Assembly: GCA_029706075.1 (NCBI GenBank)
Contig: JAINUG010000226.1
Location: 1,404,501 to 1,468,500, forward strand
Reading direction: 5' to 3'
DNA length: 64,000 nucleotides
Source: Aldrovandia affinis
Lineage: Eukaryota; Chordata; Actinopteri; Notacanthiformes; Halosauridae
Under the pieces are notes generated by a model. That model was not told where the DNA came from and made no database searches. It saw nothing but the letters and a program-made list of their open reading frames with translations. Below are positions 12,601 through 22,400 of the stretch, piece by piece; position 1 is the first letter of the stretch; every line of letters starts with the position of its first letter. Made by a program: the position numbers and the translations under genes.

Positions 12601-15387
12601 CGGACTTATGGACAGCTTGGCGAGTTTCATCTCCAAGGAGGCGGTTCGGCGAGGCTTGTAGCGGCGAGCTCGTAGTACAAGGGAAGGGGTAGTTGAATTA
12701 GAAATAGGGTACAATTGGCCACCAAATTGGGAGAAAAATCAAAAAAATCCGAAACAAAAGGGGAAAAAAAGAAGAAGACTGCAGCACTCACACGGCTGGC
12801 GCAGGGATAAGGCAGGTCCCTGGTCGCCGTGAGGATTCATGCATGATGAGGCGGGGAGTACCATGCAGACCGAAACCCTCCCTCCCAGGGGCAACGCTGT
12901 GGCTAACTATGCACTGGCCCTTTGGGCTGCTGGCCACAAGCATGGTGAGGATTTGATCCTGGACCATAGGGCTACACTGCACTGAGAACGAGTACTTAAG
13001 AAAGCCCCGAACACATTGCTTTATGTTTGATCTTCATGAGTCATGTTCAAAATTACTCGATTACAGACTTTTTTCATGACAGCAATAAATGGAAATAACA
13101 TAACAATCAATGTTTTACAAACACAAACAATTTACATTCTGTAAGTCCATTGGACAGGGGCCTTTTCATGAACTTGTAACCAGCTGAATCAATGGGTGGT
13201 TTGCAGGGCATGGAGTTCATTCATAAGAGTAGCCTGAAGTCCCATGGCAATCTGAAGCCAACCACGTGCCTGGTGGACAGTCGCTTGCAGGTCAAGCTCT
13301 CTGGTTTTGGCCTGTGGGAATTCCGTCACGGAAGCAAGCACAAAGTAATTCTTCTTGAAAATCCAAAATACGAAGGTCAGTTCCTCCCTTGCACGACACT
13401 ACAGTATTCCTAGAGGGTTTTTTCCTTTGTTTTGGTCACTTAATTTCATGGGCCTTTTCATACTGTCTGAAAACATTATTAATAAATCACTGCATGTCTG
13501 TTAATTAATTACTACATGTTAATTATTTCGGAGACAGTTAATAAACAGATCTGGGTAGATATACTTAAAACTGTGGCACTGGGCGGCAGATAGCGTAGCG
13601 GTCTAATGCGCCATATTTTGGCTGGTCCGATATGGTGTGCGCTGCCTGTCAGGGATGCAGTTTGAAACCCCTCTCTACCAGACCGGTTCTGGTCGTCAGC
13701 CCCGATTGGGGGCGGCATTTGGCTGTCCGCCCCAGGGGGAGGGAGGAGGGTGAGCCGGCTCAGGTCCGCCGTGAAGCACGTAAGGGGCCTCCAGAACGTG
13801 GGTGGGCAAATTCCGTCTCGAAAGAAGCGGAGTTCGCTGCCCTCTGAGAATTATCTTGCCTTGTAGAGATGAGTGGCGGACCTGTGTGGGGAGGATAAAT
13901 TGAAATAAATAGAGGGTCTAACTGGCTACTAAATTGGGAGAAAAACGGGGGAAAAATCCAAAACAAATTAAAAAATGGTTAATGTTTTAACCAATTATTT
14001 ATAAATATGAATTTGACTGTGCAAAATAATGCAGATGCTAGCTATTTCTTTAAAGTTTGAGCAAGAAAATCAGACCGGTCATTCATTGAAATCTGCCCAT
14101 TTTTTTTACTTACCTCCAAAGTTTCAAAGTTTCAGGCAGGAATTCTTACCAGTTATCCATCAAAACCCCCTAAGCAACCGTATAGATTATTATACATTAG
14201 ATTAAGGTTGTTCATAACATTCTGGCACCCTGCTATAGCATTTGCATATTTGCAGGGTTGTGGAGTGGCGCATTCTGGTAAAGCACTGGTTCTCTATGTA
14301 GTAAGGCACTGTATGTAAGGCCGCCACCCTCACGTTGAGACACAGCATGGGGCCTCTATCAGTGGCCATAACCCCTCTAACCCACCCCTCCTGGCATCAC
14401 AGGGTCACAAATCATTTCACTTTCTCCAAATATTGAAAGTGTATCACCTATTTACTACCGGCTCAAGATATTTTTGCAACCACAAAAAAGTCATGCTTAA
14501 TCGGTAGCGATGTCTATCTGTTGATTTCTAACACTGTGAATTGGCTCTATTGACAATATCAGTGCAATTTCATAGCACTGCATATTGAATTTATGATATG
14601 GCCATTGACTGCACCAGTCTCCTTGGTTTCAGAGATGTTCTGGACTGCCCCAGAGTTGTTAAGGCAATGTGCGCTCCCGTTCAACGGCTCACAAAAGGGT
14701 GATATCTTCAGCTTCGCCATCGTAATGCGGGAGCTCATCTACAACTGCGAAGACGGCCCATACCATGATATACAGCTAGAGCCAAGAGGTGATTCACTGT
14801 CCAGTAGTAGTAGCAGTAGTAGCAGTAGTAGCAGTAGCAGCAGTAGTAGCAGTATTAGTAGTTGTTGTTGTAGCAGAAGCAGTAGTAGCAGTATTAGTAG
14901 TAGTTGTTGTAGCAGCAGCCATAGTAATAGTAGTAGTATTAGTAGTCATATTTATTTTGCAGGTACTCTCATTCAGGGTCCATTTCACCAATAAGTCATT
15001 ACATATTAACTTTTAATAATGGCTTGCTAATTGTTATTTTAATAATTGTTAACCTGCGCTTAAGCTATATAAGGTTAAGGGTACAGTGGCAGTGCCACAC
15101 CTGGGAATCGTACCTGCAGCCTTTCTGGTTGCTGAATCAGGCTGAATCTGTTCTGAGCGGCAGAGCCGGGTCGTGTGTGTGTGTCTCCCCAGAGATCATC
15201 GAGCAGATCAGGGTCCCCGCCCTGGGCGAGCCGATTCGCCCGTGCCTCTCCACCCAGGTGTGCAACGAGGGGCTCATCGGCCTGCTGAAGGACTGCTGGA
15301 GCGAGAACCCGGACGACAGGCCCCCCTTCACCTCCATCAGGCGCCGCCTTCGCGAGACCAGCCCAGAGAGGTCTGGAGGAGGAGAGG

Positions 15388-15432
<45 letters not shown>

Positions 15433-16436
15433 CAGGCTGTGGGGAAGAGAGGAGAGAGAGAGAGAGGGAGAGATTACAGGCTGTGGGGAGGAGAGGAGAG
15501 GAGAGAGAGATTTCAGGCTGTGGGGAGGAGAGGAGAGAGCACTTGCATAACTGGCAGGGTCCAGGGAGGGAGGATTTCAGTCAGAGTATGTGCCACCTGA
15601 TTGTGTTGTGTTTGTTATTTTTATTATTGTTGGTGGTGGTGGAGGTTGTAATTTGTTATAGTAATAATAACAATGTACATTACTAATATACTGCACATTA
15701 TTCATTCAACTTTTCAGTCATGTTAATATACTTGACAACATGGTGAACAAGCTGGAAAAATATGCAAATCACTTGGAAGAAGTGGTGGAGGAGAGAACCA
15801 CTCAGCTGTCAATAGAAAAAAACAGAGCAGACAAGCTTCTCTCCAGCATGTTACCAAGGTAACTGTAAACTCTTGGTTCTGATCTACCTGTCATCCTGAA
15901 TGGTGTTATTCGGGATATAAAGATCTAAAGTCAGTAAACGATACAAATCTTATAGAAATTATAGTGATAAATATACATTACAGTGCTCTCTAGTGGGATA
16001 AAAGCACATTACAGCATTCCCCCGGATGATTTATTTAAGGTACATCGCCGAGCAGCTGATGGCTGGGAAGTCTGTGGAGCCCAGGAGTTATGAGATGGTG
16101 ACCATCTTCTTCTCCGACATCGTGGGCTTCACCACCATGTGCACCATTAGCTCTGCCCTGGAGGTGGTCACACTCCTCAACGACCTCTACAGCCTGTTCG
16201 ACGAGATCATCAAGATGTACGACGTGTATAAGGTGCATGCGGGCCCTCCCCTCTTGACCTCGGCACACTTACGTCCCGGCACTCTCTCACATATCTCGAA
16301 CACAAAAGCATTCCTACTCCTTGGGGCGCGGAATCATCTCACATGTGGACACATTCTTACAGTACATTCTCTCACAGTGAGTAGGCTGCAGATACATTAT
16401 TACACTTTATTATCAATTACAATACACACACACACA

Positions 16437-16469
<33 letters not shown>

Positions 16470-19400
16470 TCGTAAGTACAGAAATGTTAAAATACTTACA
16501 ATAAGCACAGACACATTCAAACACTTCCAATAATTGCATTGACTTTTAGGGAGAATTCCAGTGAGAATAATGACTCATTCTCACTCTTAAGTACAGAAAT
16601 ATTCTCACTCTTACAGGAAGAACAGACACATTCATTCTTACATTTTCACACACACTCCCTGTTACAGGAACAGGAACTCCACAGCAATCATTTCTCATTT
16701 TATTAGAAGAAAATGCTTCTTTCTGATAAGCTGTACATCTTTGCTGTACTATCTTAAAATGTACATTATCTGAGTCAGAATATTACTCCCTCTCTACTGA
16801 AATACAATATATTTCTATGGTTCCGTTTTCTTGTAATGCATAAAACATCAAATATATCCTTTTACATTATTATAATATTTATATATTTTTTTGTTATGTT
16901 CCCCGTGGTGAAAGTCTCATGCATCTCATTTGTCTTTATTTTTGCAAAAGTGCAAAATGATTTGCATTTTATGCAAATAATGCTGTTTGTGTGTCTAGAC
17001 ACGCAGATGGATTTCTCTGGCCACAGTGGGCACAGGATATAGCCAGTTTTTCATACTTAAATAAAATGTGACTCATTAGCGTGCGGAACTCTCTGTCTAT
17101 TTTGATTTTGTTTTCGGACAAATGTTCACACGCCCGTATGCCTCAATGACACATGCTAACTGTGATCAGTCTCTGCATTCTTGACTATCTGAGTGAATCT
17201 GAACGTTCATGGATGTTATTTCTGAACCCCCAAAACAAGGTGGAGACCATTGGAGATGCCTACATGGTCGCCAGCGGGCTGCCTCTAAGCAACGGCAACA
17301 AGCATGCAGAGGACATCTCTACCATGGCGCTTCACTTCCTCTCTGCCATCTCCATGTTTAGAATCAGGCACCTACCTAACGAGAGGCTGGCACTCCGCAT
17401 CGGGATAAACTCAGGTGCATCCTGCCTGCCGCTCTCTTCTTGGCTTTGGGCTCTGATTCAGTGGAACTGAAACCGCAGGGGCTCCTCAGTAAACGTGTTC
17501 CAGTTGGCCCGATTGTTATGTGAAGCCTGCTCAGCAGCAGCCCAAAGGACCAAAAAAGAATGTTCAAATGTTGGCCAGCAGCAGTAATGCAAGAAAACCC
17601 ATCCAAGGCTGGCTGTTAGTGGGATTTGCGACTTGGCAAACAGCATGTGACTAATTGCTGGGTTATTCTAATGTTCCGATGTCTGGCCAATGCAGGCTGC
17701 TGACTGGTTGTCATGTGTTTAGCCAATGCTAGATAGTTGAAATAGGGCCAATTTGACCCTGCCGCGGGTTATTCACAAAAAAAGCATCTGTTGGGAGAAA
17801 TCGACTGGGATCTTCACAATGACAACGTTGGCTGCTGACTGATGAGACACTGTTGGGGGAAATGTAGTGTAGCATTACTGGTCCAAGACTGGCTGCTGGT
17901 AAATGTAGACAGCCGGTTGCTTACGGCACTAATTATGTGTGAGAGCTGACCTCTGGTTGGTGACCACCAGCCTACCAACTCCACCGTTGGACCAACCAGG
18001 TCAGGGTTATGGGGACATCGTCTAGACTTAAGAGTTGGACTCAAGGATGGCGCTTAGGTCGAGGAGAGCTTGGATGTATATGGTCACCAGTGGCAGCTGG
18101 TGAACTGGAAGTTGTGGGGGTTGGGGAGGGGGGCAGAAACTGCACCTGTAGACCAACCATTGCTATTAAGCTGTTTCCGTTTATTTCCCCTGATTAATAA
18201 CAAAGCAATGAATTAACCAAATATCACCAGGAATATCTCATTCTCCCGAATTAGGCTACTAGGCTAGTGGTAGTAAAGATCTGTTTATCTGAACCGCACA
18301 GATTCTGCAGCTTGAATTATGATGAAGAAGCGAGGATTTTTTTTCAATTTATTTGCTGGCCTTTCTTGCGAGTTGCGCTGAAAACTGACGCGGTAATTAA
18401 CGTGAGTGATTTATCTTCTTAAGTCAAGTGTGTCCTCTGTAATAGTAAAATCAACTGTTGCCTGACTTTATCTGATCACTTGCATTCTCTCATGTGACAT
18501 GAAGAAAGAGAAGTGCTATGTGAGACGTGATTTAGAGAAAGGGATTACTCTGATGAATGGCACGCTTGTTAAACACACAAAATAAACAGGTTTAGACCAG
18601 CCTATATCCAGTAGTCCTCACGAGGCTTTCAGTCGAATTGCTAGAGTGCTTTGTCCTCCACTTAATGATTGTAAAATGTGTTAATTAGTTCATTGGTTTT
18701 GCCCTTTTTCCTACAGTCTGGCAGCTGCTTGGACTAAGAAATGATTGAATCTGAAAATGAAAGTAACTGTAAATTAATTACTCAAAGTGTTCCTGGGTGG
18801 TGCAGATTTATGCAATGTGCTCTCTTGGGGAAGGAGTGGGAACTTTGGAACCCTTCTACCTGGATGGTGGTTGTGGGCTTCCTGGATCAGGGCTGAGTGT
18901 AAAGTATTGTTCTGCACACTATTTAACCCATTTCTCCATCCTTTCCTCCCCCCTCTCCCCGGCAGGCCCAGTGGTCGCTGGAGTGGTGGGCACCACCATG
19001 CCCCGGTACTGCCTGTTCGGCGACACGGTGAACACCGCATCCAGGATGGAGAGCAACAGCTTGCGTTAGTGTTCCGCAATGTGACATGGTGGCTAGGGCA
19101 CCATGGAAACTTTGACCGAATTCTGTGTCCATCTAATGCGCTGAAGAGATGAACTCTCTGTAAGCCACAGCTCTGCGTGAGCTGCATGTTTCATATTACA
19201 TTACAGGCATTTAGCAGACGCTCTTATCCAGAGTGACTTACAGTTTACATTTCTATACAATCAATTTATACAGCTGGATATTAACTGAAGCAATTCAGGT
19301 TAAGTACCTTGCTCAAGGGTACAACGGCAGTGTCCCACCTGGGGATTGAACCTGCAACCTTAACGTTACAAGCCCAGTTTCCTAACCATTATACCACACT

Positions 19401-22400
19401 GCCTGCCATATCTGATCACAGTCACGGGGGGTCTTTTGCGATCTGGCTTTGCGGCCTGCACAGGGTTGCTGTTCTTCCACCCTTCCTTTACCTGGAAGTC
19501 ACTCTGGGCAATCAGTTGCCCTGCCAGGCGGTGCATAGTTGGCTCAGCTGCAGCAAGGTGTTTCTGCTTCCATCTCGGTCCGGCGCCTGTGGTCTGCCTG
19601 GACCAGCGGTGCATGAAGTGTACTCCTCCGACACACTGACTGCGCAGCTCAGCAGTGGAGTGGAGAAAAGAAGCTGCAGCTGGGAGCATGCGTTTCAGAT
19701 GAAAGCATGTGCTAGTCTGCGCTCTCCCAAAATGACACAGGATGTAAGTATCTTTTTAATTTTTTATTGAACCAGGAAAATCACCCCGTTGAGATTAACA
19801 ATCTCTGTTTCGAGGAGGTTCTGGCCAAGATAGGCAGCAGCATTAAGTTACAGACACAGTATACAACAATCGGAAAAAATATTGATAAATTACAACATTA
19901 CAAATAAGAAATATGTTTACATTACAACATTGGCAGATGGGTAACTGCTGTTAATCACCGATACAGGCTGTTGGAAGTACATGATGCAGGCAAGGTGTTT
20001 CTATGCATTATTGTATTCATTTCAGTATTCATTTCAGCATTTAGACAAATTAGTAACAAAGACAGCTATTCAACATTATTAATTATGAGTAATTATTCAG
20101 TGGCTCAATGGGACCCATAGCCAATAATCAAATAACTAATCAAGGTTGACTGTGACAGTTGCACCAAATTTGTTCTATGAGCAGATAAAATAAAAATGTT
20201 GAATAAACAACTTAATTTTGATATTAGCACAATCAGCTAAAATCAGCTCATAACTGAAGTTGGATAGGTAGTTAATGAAATCCAAGCTAACGTTAGCTTA
20301 GCTCTGTCTTTCTAAATCTGATCCATTGTGTTTCTGTTCAGCCTTGAAGATACACATTTCCCAGAGCACAGCAGACATATTGATACAGATTGGCAATTTT
20401 GAACTGGAAGAGAGAGGAGAGATCGAAATAAAGGTAATCTTTCATACTCATATTCATATACTGTACATATTCATATTCGTATTCCAATGAATTTATTCAA
20501 TATAATTTTCAGCAATGACAGAAACCAGTACATAATTGAAAACAAATTACTATTTAAATATCCATCTGTTATGTAGGTTGGCCATTAATTACCTTTTTAT
20601 TGCTTGTTTATTTCATGTGGTTTATTATTATATCATATGATATGTGATTATTAGGTACAAACCTAGTACAAAAGTACAAACTTTTTATAAAATGCAGATA
20701 TTGTGTCCCAAAAATGTGTCCTGCATTTAGATGTTTGAATCTGGCCACCCTACAGATAAATCCCTCATTACACAAGACAATTACAATCTGGCCACCTTAC
20801 AGATAAATCCCTCATCCTTGGGTGGATGTTCTGTATTTCTTCTTGCTCTGAGGGAAATTGTTCAATAAACAACAAGTCACCTCGACAGAGGTAACTAAAG
20901 AATTTGAGCTTTGCACTTGTAAAGAGTTGTTCAATGCACTTGAATAAGAGAGAGACTGTCTCTACACCCGTCAAATTGTATAAGATATTTGTTTTTAAAA
21001 ATAAATATATGTATGTATTTATGCACACCGGTTTTTGTTATGTTAAATATTAAACATTCACTACAATAAAATTGGAGCGCATAATTGTATGGCATATCAC
21101 GCAGCAATGCCATGAGCAATTCCAGAGGTTGGAGAGACGTGGAAGGGACAGGACCTGTTGAGTTGAGTAGTTAAGAACATAATTCATAGAGTTAATAAAC
21201 AGGTTTTAATATAGGAGGCTTAGATTTAAATATACAAACTAAAATAAACATCCTCATCCTGGACAACTGCAGTAGAATATATCAGTGTCCTCCTTGATTT
21301 TCTCAGTAGGAAACTGATACAAACAGTCACACATTAGTTTTAGGGTGGCCATATTCAAATAGTCAAAATGTGGGATATTGAGGGATGGGAAAGGTGTAAA
21401 GCAGTCAGGAAAGTAAGGAAGCAATTTTTTTTACTGATAATATTGTTGAACAGTGTGGTGGAGAGGGGGGGGTCATATTCATATTTTATATCTGTAAAAG
21501 TACGTACTAAAATATAATCTGAAAAAACTGAAGGTACTATGAACTAGCCTAAGTTGTGTGACAAATCTGTCTCTCTCTCTGATATCAATGGCATGTTTGT
21601 GTGTGTGTGTGTGTGTTATAAGGGGAAAGGGGTCCAAAAGACCTACTGGCTGAAGAGTAAAGAGGGATTTAAGATTCCTCCACTGGAACACAGCTCCCCT
21701 GCTGGTCATTTACCCAAACAGAAAGTAGAGGTATGCATTATGTAATACTGTAATACTTTTCCTACCATTTATTACAATGCCATTCATATTTTTATGTCAT
21801 TTTTGCTTCTTTTTAAAAAAAAGAAATGTATATATGTTGAAGTGTGAAATGGATATATGTATATGGAATTGATGAATTGTCACACTCCTAAGAGCACCTG
21901 TGTCAAGGATGAGCAAATAATATCTAATGAAATAATGAAATAATTACATTGCAGAAACACTACCCTCAAAAATTATTCACACCCTTTATAAAGATGAGCA
22001 AGGACTCCTGTATGAAATAAACAATGCAGGTAATGAGCTATATTCTAGGGCAGGGTTCCTCGAATCACGGTCCTCGTGGGCCGAGCGCTGCTGTTTTTAC
22101 ACCCTCCCTTTACCTTGGAGTCAGGTGTGAGAGACACTCTAACTGTTCAATTAACTACCTGAGAGAAAGGAAAAGCAGGAGCGTGGGCCAGATTTGATTA
22201 ACCCTGTTCTAGGGTGTAACATATGGGGGAATGGGGGGGGTGGGGGTGAGTCCAAATAATTTGATACATACACATACGATGTGGTCTGATTGAATTTGAA
22301 CGATTTGTGGCAACCGCTAGCAGTTGTTTAGCGCGTTGCATGTAGGGTTCTTATGTCTCATGAAGTGTGCACTTGTTCCTCTTTCAGGGGAGGAAAAAGC

